Shown here: positions 54,210-64,000 of the stretch, piece after piece
Numbering within the stretch: position 1 is the first letter of the stretch
How the letters are laid out: each line of letters starts with the position of its first letter
Source of the DNA: Clarkia xantiana subsp. parviflora
Taxonomy: Eukaryota > Streptophyta > Magnoliopsida > Myrtales > Onagraceae
DNA: 64,000 bases
Reading direction: 5' to 3'
NCBI GenBank assembly: GCA_036873135.1
Contig: JAPTYO010000017.1
Coordinates: 11,780,001 to 11,844,000 of the forward strand
Translations under genes and position numbers: made by a program
Notes under the pieces: generated by a model
What the model was told of the DNA's origin: nothing
Database searches by the model: none
What the model saw: the letters and a program-made list of their open reading frames with translations, nothing else

Positions 54210-57134
54210 ATGGCTAATGAGTATAGCATTGATGATCCCCTTTACATTCATCCCTCGGATACAACTGGCCACCTCCTTATCCCTTTTCAATTGCAAGGCA
54301 TTTCCAACTATCATGCTTGGAGCACTTCAATCAAAGAAGGCTTGTTGGTCAAAAACAAGTTGGGTTTCATTGATGGAACTTTCACAAGGCTCAATGTTCC
54401 ACTTGATCAAAGGGTGAAATGGGATAGAGCCAATGCCATTGTAAAGGCCTGGCTCAGAAATACAGTGGCAAAGGACTTGGTTTCTGGATTGATTTATAAC
54501 CCAACTGCTGCTTCAATCTGGAATGACTTGAGGGAAATGTATGACAAGGTGGATGGAACTCAAATTTTTCAACTGACAAGAGAAATTTACCAAACTTCTC
54601 AAGGCACACTTTCCATCACTGAGTACTTTGCCAAGATGAAGCAACTTTGGGATGCTCTTGCTTCCATTGATGACTTGCAACTTGAATGTGCTGGAGACAT
54701 TGCCATTGTTAATGAACACAAAGAGAAGCAAAAGCTAATGACATTCCTCTTGGGACTGAATGACTCCTATGGCCACATTAGGAGTAGCTTGTTGATGAGG
54801 CAACCACTTCCTTCCTTAAGCATTGCTTTCTCTGTTTTGGTTCAAGAAGAGAGTCAGAGATCAATCTCTGGTTCTATTGGAGATATTGGTGAGACTACTG
54901 CGCTATATACAAGAAAGAATCATTCATTTGGAGCTGGAAGGGGCAATGGTGGCCCTGGCAGGGGCAATGGAAGAAATGGTGGCAATTCTGGTAGGGGCTA
55001 TGGAAGATCTAATGACACAAGGTTTTGTAACTATTGTGGTAAAAGGGGTCATTTGGAAGATACTTGTTTCATCAAGAATGGTGTACCACCACATCTTCAA
55101 CCATCCAAGAAGCCTAGGGCCAATGTTGTTGACAATGGTGGAAGCTCAAGTACAATCATGCATGTGGCAGCTGGGGACAAAAGGATTGTACATGGCACAA
55201 CTGAAAAGAGGATTCAACATGTAGCTGCCCATGATGATCACTTTGATCATTTAACCTTTGAAGATGTTGATCAAGCTCATGTCAATATGGCAGGTACCAC
55301 TAATGAGCCTATGATTTGGATAGTTGATTCAGGTGCAACTAACCACATCACTCACCAAATTGATTGGCTACATGACTTGAGAAGAAGTGATTCATATCAT
55401 CAATTTGTTCACTTACCAAATGGTCACAAGTGCAAAGTGACTCATATTGGTAATTGCTCTTTCTCAAGTGGATTCACATTGACCAACATACTTTTGGTCC
55501 CTGATTTCAAATTCAACTTGATCTCAGTTTCTAGGCTTCCTAATCAATTGAATTGCAAAGTGATCTTTACTTGTGATCATGTGTTGCTTCAGGGCCAGAG
55601 TGGCAAGTCCATGGTGATTGGGGAATGGAATAAAGGACTTTACACCTTGAAGGATGTGGTGCCTTCAGACTCAAGAAAGATAGCTAATGCTTGCTTGGGA
55701 AATAAGGAGGATGTTTTGAAATGGCACAAACGTTTGGGTCATGTGTCAGAAACTTATTTGAATCCTTTGGATGTTTTAGGTTTGAATAAGTCTTATGGTT
55801 GTATCAAACAATGCACTATTTGTCCCCTTGCAAAGCAATCTAGATTTTCATTCCCAATCAGTGATTCAATTGCTTCTAGACCTTTTGATTTGATTCACAT
55901 GGACTTATGGGGTCCCTACAAGGTGCCTACATTCAAGAACAATCAATACTTCTTGACCATTGTTGATGATTACTCAAGAGCAACTTGGGTCTATTTGATG
56001 AAGCACAAGAGTGATACTTTCTTGCACATCAAGAATTTCTTGATAATGGTGAAGAATCAGTTTGCTACTATGGTGAAGACTTTGAGGAGTGATAATGGGA
56101 CTGAGTTCATCAACTCAGTTTGCAAGGATTTACTTCACCAATTTGGCATCCATCATCAAACTAGTTGTGTGCATACACCACAACAAAATGGAAGAGTGGA
56201 ACGCAAGCATAGGGATATCCTCAACATTGGTAGAGCAATAAGGTTCCAAGCTTCCATGCCATTGAGACATTGGGGGTATTGCATACTCAATGCTTGTTAT
56301 TTGCTCAACAGGCTACCATCTTCTATCTTGAATTTCAAGTCACCCATGGAGGTACTATATGGGAAGGTGCCTTCTCTACAACATTTAAGGGTGATAGGTT
56401 GTTTATGCTTTGCAACAAGACTAAACAACCATGACAAATTTAGTCCAAGGGCTGAGCCATGCATTCTTATGGGTTACTCCACATCTCAAAAAGGGTACCT
56501 TCTAATGAACTTGACCAACTCAGTCTTTCATGTATCTAGGGATGTTAAATTCCATGAGGACATTTTCCCATTCAGTTTGTCAAAGGAGGCCTTGAGAGCT
56601 TTGATCCCCTCTTGCTTGGATGCCAAGCAACATCTTGAAGAGTTTCCAACTGAAGCTCCAATATACTTTGATGACCCTCTACCTCAACATGTTGATCAAG
56701 CTCAGAATCAAATACCAATTGATGATGCTCCTCATGATGCTCCTCAACCACCTACCTTGAGGAGAAGTGCTAGACTTGCCAAACTACATCCACCACCTCT
56801 TAGGAGGAGTGCAAGGATTGCTGAACTACAAAACAAGGCCACTTCCAATGCTACTTTTGGCATGGAGAAATTTATGTCTTATGACACTTTGGGGCCTCAA
56901 TACAAGTGTTTCTTGACTGCCATTGACAAAGTCAAGGAACCAACTACTTACAAACAAGCCATCAAGGATCCTAACTGGATTATGGCAATGAAGGAGGAGA
57001 TACAAGCTCTTCAAGACAACAACACACGGGAATTGGTAGATCTTCCTCTAGACAAGTCATCAATTGGGTGCAAATGGGTCTTCAAAGTAAAGTACAATTC
57101 AGATGGATCAATTGAGAGATACAAGGCTAGATAG
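54210..57134 (+). pseudogene. Element E gag-pol, first part (gag, protease, integrase, RT start)
   Basis: 974 codons from MANEYSIDDP. The gag N-terminus (YHAWSTSIKEGLL, ASIWNDLREMYDK) is of the Retrotran_gag type. A Gly/Arg-rich stretch precedes the knuckle CNYCGKRGHLEDTC near residue 273. Protease WIVDSGATNHIT lies near 370; KWHKRLGHVSE marks GAG-pre-integrase. The integrase has DLIHMDLWGPY (about 561), RSDNGTEF (about 626) and NGRVERKHR (about 660). A linker with two ARL/ARI repeats (RRSARLAKLHPPPLRRSARI, 20 residues) precedes RT. The frame stops at TAG 57132-57134 (YKAR then stop) where Leu is usual. Confidence 0.95.
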
Positions 57135-58541
57135 GTTGCCAAGGGTTTTACTCAGATTGAAGGGACTGATTTCAATGAGACATTTTCACCTGTGGTCAAG
57201 ATGGACACAATGAGGATTGTCTTAGCATTGGCAGCTGCCAAATCTTGGGGTCTATATCACATGGATGTTAACAATGCATTTCTTCAAGGTGATCTAACTG
57301 AAGAGGTGTATATGGATATTCCCCAAGGTTTTGATCATTCCAAATCCAATGATGGGTCTCCTAAACGTGTGTGAAAGCTTTTCAAGTCATTTTATGGCCT
57401 CAAACAAGCATCAAGACAATGGAATATCAAGCTCACACAAACATTGGTGAAGAATGGATATAAGCAATGTGCCTCTGATCATTCCTTGTTCACCAAGATA
57501 CAAGGTGTTGACAAAGTCTTCTTGCTCATTTATGTTGATGATTTGCTAATCACAGGTTCCAATGCCAAGATGATCAATCAATTGAAGTGCATTCTACAAA
57601 ACACACTTCAAGTTGAAGGATTTGGGGGAATTGAGATATTTTTTGGGATTGGAAATTGCAAGATCCAATCAAGGACTTGTGACTAACCAAAGAAAGTATG
57701 CTATGGAGTTGATTGAAGATGCAGGCCTAGGAGCAGCTAGGCCTATTGATACACCAATGGAAATCAATGTCAAACTCACAACATATGAGTATGACAAGGC
57801 AACCAACTCAAATTCAGGATCCTCTTTTAGAGGATGCCACTTCTTTTAGAAGATTGGTTGGTAAGTTACTATACCTTACCATGACTAGGCCTGACATTAG
57901 CTTTTCAGTGCAAAGGCTTAGTCAATTTGTGGACAAGCCTAAGAAATCACACTACAATGCAGCCATTAGAGTGATCAAATACATCAAGGGCACCCCTGGC
58001 CAAGGGTTAATCTATCCCTCAAACAACAACCTCAAGTTGAGCCTATTTTGTGATTCTGATTGGGCTGCTTGTCCTTTTAGTAGAAAATCAGTGAGTGCCT
58101 ATTGTGTAAAACTTGGAGCAGCTATGATAGGTTGGAAGGTCAAGAAACAAGATACCATTTCACTATCAAGTGCTGAAGCAGAGTATAGATGCCTAAGAGT
58201 TGCAATTCAAGAGGCACTTTGGGTAGGCAGAATTCTTAAAGAACTTGGTTTGCAAATAAGCCTTCCTATTCCCATATACACAGATAGTCAAGCAGCTGTG
58301 AAGATTGCTAAAAATCCAATGTTTCATTAGCGTACAAAGCATATTGAATTGGATTGTCACTTCACAAGGCATCACATTGAACTTGGGATGATTGGTGTCC
58401 ATTAAATTCCTTCAAAGGAACAACTAGCTGACTTGCTTACCAAGGCTTTAGTGAAGAACCAACACTTAGCCTTGTTGAGATTATATGGAATTAAAGATGT
58501 CTTCCAAGAAAGAAAAGAAGAGGAAGAAAAGGATGGGAGAA
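57135..58541 (+). pseudogene. Element E pol, second part (RT and RNase H)
   Basis: Same frame after the [35 protein letters not shown], a TGA at 57372-57374 in place of Cys (KRV then KLFKSFYGLKQASRQW), and the catalytic YVDDLLITGSN at about 57533. A frameshift follows near 57600-57612 (MKDLGELRYFLGLEIA in the next frame) and another near 57800-57840. RNase H carries CDSDWA, SSAEAEYR and YTDSQAA. A TAG at 58328-58330 and a TAA near 58405 break the tail, which can be followed to IPSKEQLADLLTKAL. It is well preserved apart from these lesions. Confidence 0.93.
58512..58541 (+). other. Polypurine tract of element E
   Basis: Purine-rich AAAGAAGAGGAAG, then AAAAGGATGGGAGAA directly before the 3' LTR. 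Confidence 0.85.
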
Positions 58542-58771
58542 TATAGAAGTGTATATGAAGACTACATTCAATACACTATGCATACACTTAGTTTCACTAT
58601 GCATACACCCTGCCACTATGTATGCACCCGGTTATGTTATGCAAACACTATGCACCTGGTTCACAACTCTTTGTATAGTCTTAGTTGGTGAGCCTAGTTT
58701 TACTTAGTATATATATTGTATCATCTTGATTGTAATCCCTAGTGATCAATGAAGTAAATTTCCAGCTTATA
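58542..58771 (+). repeat. 3' LTR of element E
   Basis: 230 bp, TATAGAAG to CTTATA, nearly identical to the 5' LTR and followed by AACGC. Confidence 0.94.
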
Positions 58772-58776
58772 AACGC
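58772..58776. other. Target-site duplication AACGC right of element E
   Basis: Matches 53249-53253; element D sequence resumes after it. Confidence 0.92.
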
Positions 58777-59052
58777 ACGACATACAGTCGCAACTACGGA
58801 CATCATGTTCATTATAAAAGGATGCCTATCCTATCATTCAAATCCAATGCACACGGACAACAAAGATAACGCAAGGTATGAAATACTATTAACGAGTTAT
58901 CATGCATTCTACTATGATCAAAGCAGGTCTAGATGACAAAATCCCAAGCAAGCAGAATATAAACAAAGGTTCTAGGGACAACTCCCAAACCAACCTCAAC
59001 CCAGACACGGGGGGCAAAAGATATATACAAAAGTTCGATATGCTTAATATGA
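58777..59052. other. Element D spacer continued
   Basis: Short non-coding stretch between element E and the antisense gene. I see nothing recognisable in it. Confidence 0.5.
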
Positions 59053-60550
59053 TCAACCTGACGCCAGTCGAGAGGTATCGTCATCTCCAACAGGCTCTGG
59101 AACAACTTCCATTATCTCGGCAGCAAGGTCAATCCCGTCATCATCCCCAAACAACATATCAAAGTTAGCCGTCTCAAGCTCTATGCAGCGTAACTCAGCA
59201 ACGCGACCAACAGCAAATGACGCATAAGGTCCCAACTCGTCAAAAGGAAAGTCAGGATCAAGCAAGCGAACCCTACGAACATAGTCTGCGACAAACTCCC
59301 GGATCATCGGGTCAGACTTCACTTTAGCAACAGCGGTAACGGCTGCAGTAAAGGCTGAAGTGGCAGGATACTTGACAAGTCCTTCCGCGATCCCGGCCTT
59401 ACGCCCCTCCTCCCGCGCAGCACAAAGAGCAACCTCATGCGCACTATCACTCTCCGCAATCTGTTTCTGGATAGCCGCAATCTCATCCTCAAGCTGATCA
59501 ACATGTGCACAGCGAGAATCATAGCCGCAATCTCCATCAAACCAACCTACATCACAACATAAAAGTTATAAAAATTCTCAGCATATCGAATTCTCATAAG
59601 GAAGCACATGAATCTTGGCGTCAATCAATTCTTGATCTGACGCGCGCAACAAGCACCGAAAGCTGCGCGCTTGCTGGCATCGATATATGCGCTTCATAGT
59701 CACTTTGTCCGCTGACGAGAGCTCGGAAAAGGTGGGAACAGGATCCACCGCCGTAACATCTTCAGTATCCCAGGTAGTACCGACATCACACATAAAGAAG
59801 TAGTGATGTCGCCAATGAGAACTAGAGCGATCAGCCTCAGCTGCTAGTCGATAAGTATGATCCCACTCAGCATCTCCAAGCCCAAGTCGCTTAAATCCCT
59901 TATCCTGCAAACCAGGCCAACGCATCTTCACACTACACAACCCTGTCACATCAGGACGTAGAAGCTGGTAGAAGCAACAGAAGAGTTGTAGAGTAATGCC
60001 ACGACTGTTGGTGAAATAACACCCGAAAGCAAGTCCACACACGAATGCCAGCGGGGGCAAGGTCCAAAGGAGATATCTAGTAGAAGCGACATAGATCAAC
60101 CAAGTCGGAATAGTAAGGGAAGCGTAGACCTTCCTTAATCTGCGAAGAATAAACTATGGACAAATCGTCTTCAGGGATAGTAGCCTGGCCCTTAGAAACA
60201 CCGGGTAGCAAGTCACGCAGGAACACAGCCTCCAAGAGTGGATCGAGTCCAGAGGAAGATGCATTCAACATAAACTGCACTCTCTCTATCTAGTTTCAGT
60301 AATATCTCACTTTCTCCCCCGTTTCTTTCATCGCTTCCGGCCCGGCGGGAGGCTCAGTAACAGCGTCAACATCCACATTCAACGTATCATCCAGTAACGC
60401 AACCATGTCGACATCTGACTCATTGTTGTCATCAGAACATAAAGTAGCCTGCGGGGTGGGAAGAAGATACTTACTCATGATGGTGACTTCAACGAAGGGA
60501 CTAATACGAGCAAAAACCACATCGACCCTACAACCTGAAAATACGACCAA
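59053..60550 (-). pseudogene. Antisense gene of element D
   Basis: Minus-strand pieces in order: an acidic N-terminus (CSDDNNESDVDMVALLDD) from an ATG near 60478; SGLDPLLEAVFLRDLLPGVS to LRFPYYSDLVDLCRFY (60280-60077); LPPLAFVCGLAFGCYF and ITLQLFCCFYQLLRP to HVLPYENSIC (60099-59578). A tail follows at 59540-59053 (FVADYVRRVRLLDPDFPF). GLRFPYYSDLVDLCRFY lines up with GIRFPFCGNLVEMCQHY of element A's antisense gene, and both run against gag-pol just before the 3' LTR. GT...CAG steps (about 36 bp) separate the first two pieces, possibly a decayed or shortened intron. It is frameshifted near 60090. Function unknown. Confidence 0.65.
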
Positions 60551-60819
60551 CAGTCAGGTCAATGCTCATTAGTCTACAAATGGAAAACAACGAAAAACTC
60601 TTCATATATCACCACTATGACAACATCCGCCCTATATCTACATCAATCCTATGGATACAACATGCATGGAAATGGATAAAGAAAAAATTCTTAGTGTTGG
60701 AGCAAGCGCACACATACAAGCGCGCACTTACAAGCGCGCACATACAAGCGCGCGCATACTCAACAAGCATGCATATGGATGGTAGTATGGTCATGAAACA
60801 AAGAGCCAATCAAGGAATA

Positions 60820-61090
60820 TTTTCTAAGTATTCCACCACGTCAGCAGTCGACATATGACGAGGTGTCGACTATCAAGGAATATTTTCTAAGTGTTCCATC
60901 ATGTCAGCAGTCAAAATATGACGAGGTGTCGACTATCAAGGAATATTTTCTAAGTGTTCCACCATGCCAGCAGTCGACATATGACGAGGTGTCGACTATC
61001 AAGGGATATTTTCTGAGTGTTCCGCTATGGCAGTAGTCGAAATATGATAAAGTGTTGACTAACAAGAAATACTTTCTAAGTATTCTCCTA
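60820..61090 (+). repeat. Four 63-bp units with a long-stem hairpin
   Basis: Units contain TCAAGGAATATTTTCTAAGT and an inverted repeat. AGTCGAC + 12 nt + GTCGACT is perfect at 60846-60871 and 60972-60997. The fourth unit has AGTCGA (61035-61040) pairing with TTGACT (61055-61060) through one G-U. Confidence 0.8.
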
Positions 61091-62531
61091 TGTCGGCAAT
61101 CAACGGCAGTCGACAAAGATCAAATAACGATAATCATGGTAACGAGCATTAAATATCTCGAAAATATTTGCTAAGTATTTTATCAGGATTGCAGACAGCG
61201 TACGATGCTCAATGAACAATGATCAACATGCAACAACCAACATACAATGGCCAACAACTGTGTCCGAACATCGACTAACGATCAACATCAAGCATGCCAA
61301 AACATCATTCAAATCATGGTGCAACATGTTGACAATGATCACTATGCATAAGGGAAGTTTAACAACTTATTTCCATTTTTCTAAAAATTTCAGCACTTAG
61401 TAAATTTTTGGCCGATTTAAGAAACTAACTACTATGGGGAATTTCATCAGACACCTTATGTGAAATTTAAGGTAATAAAATTCATGAAGGTTTCAAGAGT
61501 AAATCAAGACTAAGCAAGGTCATAAAAGTCTAGCCATACACGGAATTGGAGTCATCCGCCGAGACGATCGAACCACCGTGCAAACCACCACGAACCACCG
61601 CCCGAAGCCTCACGTGCCGCCGTCAAGGAATGCACGCGCTGTCGCCGGTGATGAAAGTGCCGCCGTCGTTCCGTCCGAATCGCCGCCGTGCCGCCGGAGT
61701 CCGCCTTGCTCGGTCTCGCCGTGATCGGGTGGATTAATGGTGGCCAGCCTAAGTTTCTTGGTGGCCAAGTCTATTACTCCAAAGTGTCTTCTTCTTCAAG
61801 AAATGAGAGGATTCTAACAACTACTAAGGGTGGAGGATTAACTAATGGATATTCTCTCTCCTATATCTATCCACAATTATCTATGGGTACTTCCTAAAAC
61901 TTTCACTATTTCTTGTTAAGTCCCTAAAATGGCATGATTGTGTGTTGTTATCTTCTCATTACAACACATAGGATTCTCTAGACTCATTTTTAGCAATCAT
62001 GACTACATGTTATTCGCACATAATCTAGCGCGCACTATGTCATCTCAAAATGCATGATTCATGTTTTTTATTATTACATGATTATTTTCATGATTCAATT
62101 ATTGATTATGTGCTCACATCTTTTATATAATGTCATCACATTCATGTTAACATCATAGACCATGATTGTACATATCCATGAGAATTATTGCTTAAGTACA
62201 TTATCATGTGCCCACTGTCCGCTGTTTATTTCTATGTGTCCACTGTCATGTGTGCACTGTCCTTTGTTCATTGCTATGTGTCCACTGTCATGTGTTCGTT
62301 GTCCACTGTTCACTGCTATATGTGCACTGTCTATTGTTCATTGTTATATGCACATTGCTTGTTGCGCTAACCATGTCAGCAGTTAATGATCCCGACAAGA
62401 ATTAAAGTGGAGCAAAATCAAGGCCTTCGCGCCCAATTGTCAAACAAGCCACCCCTGAGGTCAGCACCGAACCTAAATTGGGCTTATATCCTAACTTAAA
62501 ATAGAGTCAAGTATGGTCTGAACCGTTACTT

Positions 62532-62545
62532 GACTCGGGGGCAAG
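62532..62545 (+). other. Polypurine tract of element D
   Basis: GACTCGGGGGCAAG directly before the 3' LTR. Its core GGGGGCAA is shared with elements A and B. Confidence 0.85.
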
Positions 62546-63222
62546 TGATGGATATCTGCCCTATTCGGGTTCATATTTACATTCTGGACTTCGTAAACAC
62601 GTCGAAAATCACATAACAGATCCAAACGCGACACACGAAGTTCAAAACGGTTCGGAAGCGCGGTATGCGCGTCCGGACCTGACCTCTGGATTGCTGGGGC
62701 AATGCGGCCCTTTCAGGTTGCCCTTAGGCAATCCGGACGGCCTGGATTGTCCACAGGCAATCCGAACCCCGTCGGATTGCCTAAGTCCGACGGGGTTCGG
62801 ACTGCTGTCAAGGTACCACGCACTACCCCTTTTGTAAGTACAGTGAGCGAAGAGTTCTTCAAAGCCAAACTTAATCAAACCAGACGACGGTTCCTATTTT
62901 CCTTTAGAACGGCACCGAACCGCACAAAAACTGGGCTCGGTTCTAAGGTTGCCTATAAATAGGGGACCTTGGCCACCCATTTGAAGGGATATTCTGAGGG
63001 GATTGGCTTTGGAGCTCTGACCTCTCTCTAGAAACTTCCTCTCTCTAGAATCTTATTTAAGCATCGGAGAGGGCTCAACCAGCACCACCCCCCCCCCAGT
63101 GCTGGTTACTGCCCTTTGTGCAGGTAAGGAATACGCGAAGCCGGCGAAGTGCACATTGCCGACAACCCGCTACCTTCAGCCGACAATCTGCAGTCGTCAC
63201 CCGACAACCCGCAGTCGTCATC
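62546..63222 (+). repeat. 3' LTR of element D, truncated
   Basis: TGATGGATATCTGCCC onward matches the 5' LTR but lacks the organellar insertion. It ends in the tandem GACAACCCGCAGTCGTCA part at about 63222, where inverted sequence of D2 begins. TATAAATA is at 62954-62961. Confidence 0.88.
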
Positions 63223-64000
63223 CGCAGGCTCACCTTATCCCTATCTGACATCCAAAACACTTCGTCTTGTCGGGAAAAGCATCTTGTCGAGCCAAACAGC
63301 CGGTGTTGTTTCCTGCTTCTTTCCCTCATTGTCACCATTCAGGTTGGACATCTTTCTCTTTTTTTCGAACTCAACAATGGAAATAGAGACTTGTTGCATT
63401 CTTCTTAAAGCATTCACATAGCACTTGCGTGCGGCTGACTGATCTCCAAGCACTTCTCCAATGCCATGTGGCGTTGGGAACTTCATCTTTTGGTGGATGG
63501 TGGATGGGACGATCTCATATGGGTTGATCGTTGTTCGTCCCAATATTCTGTTGTATGCCCCCAAGGCATTTACGACCAAGACAGTGACGTCAATATGCAG
63601 CGCCTTCCATCCTTATCCTAGGATCACAGGGATCGTTATCATCCCGAGGGAGTAAGTTGCCACACCCGCGAAGCTTACTAGCGGGAATATTCCTGTAGAG
63701 AGATCAGCCACCGTTTTCCCCATCTTTTCAAGCACTTTAATGTGTAAAATGTCTGCAACACTTCCTCCATCTGCCATGATTCGTTGTACGTCATACCCGT
63801 TGATCTCCATTGTGATGACCAGTGCGTCATCATGGGGGTAGACAATGTTCTTTTTGTCTGCATTCGAGAATTCGATGACGACATCGTCTTTTTCAGGTTG
63901 GCGTCTTTTTCCGAATTTAGGGAGTGTCTGCAGTTGAGATGCGTAGACATCCCTAGCATTGGATATGCTGCCTCCTGCGGCTGGCCCTCCATGAACGACA
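63223..64000 (-). pseudogene. Copy D2: protease and junction to second gag, right end outside window
   Basis: On the minus strand from the right edge, DDVVIEFSNA, DDALVITMEINGYDVQRI, then ADGGSVADILHIKVLEKMGK without the stop seen in D. IPVILG follows, then one stop near 63613, then VNALGAYNRILGRTTINP and VHQKMKFPTPHG. The end is KKQETTPAVWLDKMLFPTRR, which crosses into the second-gag region without a stop. It stops at the inverted junction near 63225. It would be a second member of the D family, in opposite orientation. Confidence 0.88.

Larger units (their letters stand above)
53254..58771 (+). mobile_element. Element E: Ty1/copia retrotransposon with TA...TA LTR ends
   Basis: 5518 bp with two 230-bp LTRs that differ at only two positions, a tRNA-Met primer site touching the 5' LTR, a full gag-pol frame in pieces, a polypurine tract and 5-bp target duplications. 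LTRs begin TATAGAAG and end CTTATA instead of TG...CA. It is the youngest-looking element of the window, inserted in element D. Gag-pol has four in-frame stops and two frameshifts, so it is not autonomous now. Confidence 0.94.
60551..62545. other. Element D 3' spacer with hairpin repeats and GC-rich block
   Basis: No convincing gene. It contains repeated CAAGCGCGCACATA (60715-60758) and four 63-bp units around AGTCGAC...GTCGACT (60820-61090). A GC-rich block (61545-61740) rich in CCGCCG and CCACCG reads as low-complexity Pro/Arg frames. Short repeats of GTGTCCACTGTCATGT type lie at 62205-62355. Confidence 0.65.
47039..63222 (+). mobile_element. Element D: gypsy-like retrotransposon lacking RT and integrase, right end truncated
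   Basis: 5' LTR 47039-48390, primer site, gag, protease, a second gag-like domain, repeat-rich spacer, antisense gene, polypurine tract and partial 3' LTR (62546-63222). Copia element E is nested at 53254-58771. The antisense gene before the 3' LTR and the protease and gag types place it near the Tat lineage of A and B. No RT, RNase H or integrase motif can be found, and the protease-to-second-gag junction is the same in copy D2. D therefore looks like an established non-autonomous family rather than a decayed one. Confidence 0.85.

Noticed and set aside
61546..61897. GC-rich frames that might be an exon of a captured host gene
   Set aside because: Low-complexity CCG and CCA repeats, no motif, no splice structure that I can defend; kept only as a GC-rich block.
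62162..62405. Cys/His-rich short frames (CPLSCVHCPLF)
   Set aside because: Produced by an imperfect GTGTCCACTGTCATGT repeat open in three frames; no zinc-binding spacing or family.

Overview
This window is plant nuclear DNA made almost entirely of LTR retrotransposons nested in one another. I see no convincing host gene, rRNA or complete tRNA. The plant assignment rests on Tat/Ogre-type Ty3/gypsy elements, Ty1/copia elements primed by tRNA-Met, and an organellar fragment ending in plastid-like trnT-GGU sequence. Gene prediction here mostly finds retroelement polyproteins and open frames inside tandem repeats.

Layout, left to right. (1) Positions 1-16411 hold Tat-lineage gypsy element A (+), whose 5' part lies outside the window. 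A full-length element B of the same family (3030-11509, minus strand) sits inside A's integrase, flanked by the 5-bp duplication GATGA. Both carry, between pol and the 3' LTR, an antisense gene with its own TATA box and GT-AG introns. It is nearly complete in A (12446-15163) and internally deleted in B (4243-4626). (2) A is itself inserted in a minus-strand copia LTR (16412-16967). (3) Positions 16968-47038 are a mosaic of copia copies of one family (C0 to C7), with LTRs of about 0.6 kb and leaders of about 2 kb. It also holds a CACTA-like terminal region (about 22.9-23.7 kb), a satellite-like repeat (26.1-26.8 kb) and a 10-kb element without coding capacity (28077-38108, a LARD). The LARD has 1.5-kb LTRs, an Ogre-type primer site and 5-bp duplications ACCAC. 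(4) Positions 47039-63222 hold a gypsy-like element D with gag, protease and a second gag-like domain but no reverse transcriptase or integrase. Its 5' LTR has swallowed organellar DNA. A copia element E (53254-58771), whose LTRs end TA...TA, is inserted in it. (5) From about 63223 to the end is an inverted partial copy of D's protease region (D2).

The autonomous-type elements (A, B, C, E) supply recognisable Gag, protease, RT, RNase H and integrase domains, but every copy has stops or frameshifts. The LARD and D could only move with proteins from relatives. The observations most worth pursuing are the LARD hairpin arrays whose stem arms change together, the antisense intron-containing gene of the Tat elements, the gag-protease-gag layout of D, the organellar DNA in a LTR, and the TATA-type LTR ends of E. 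All reading was by eye; no alignment or database search was run.
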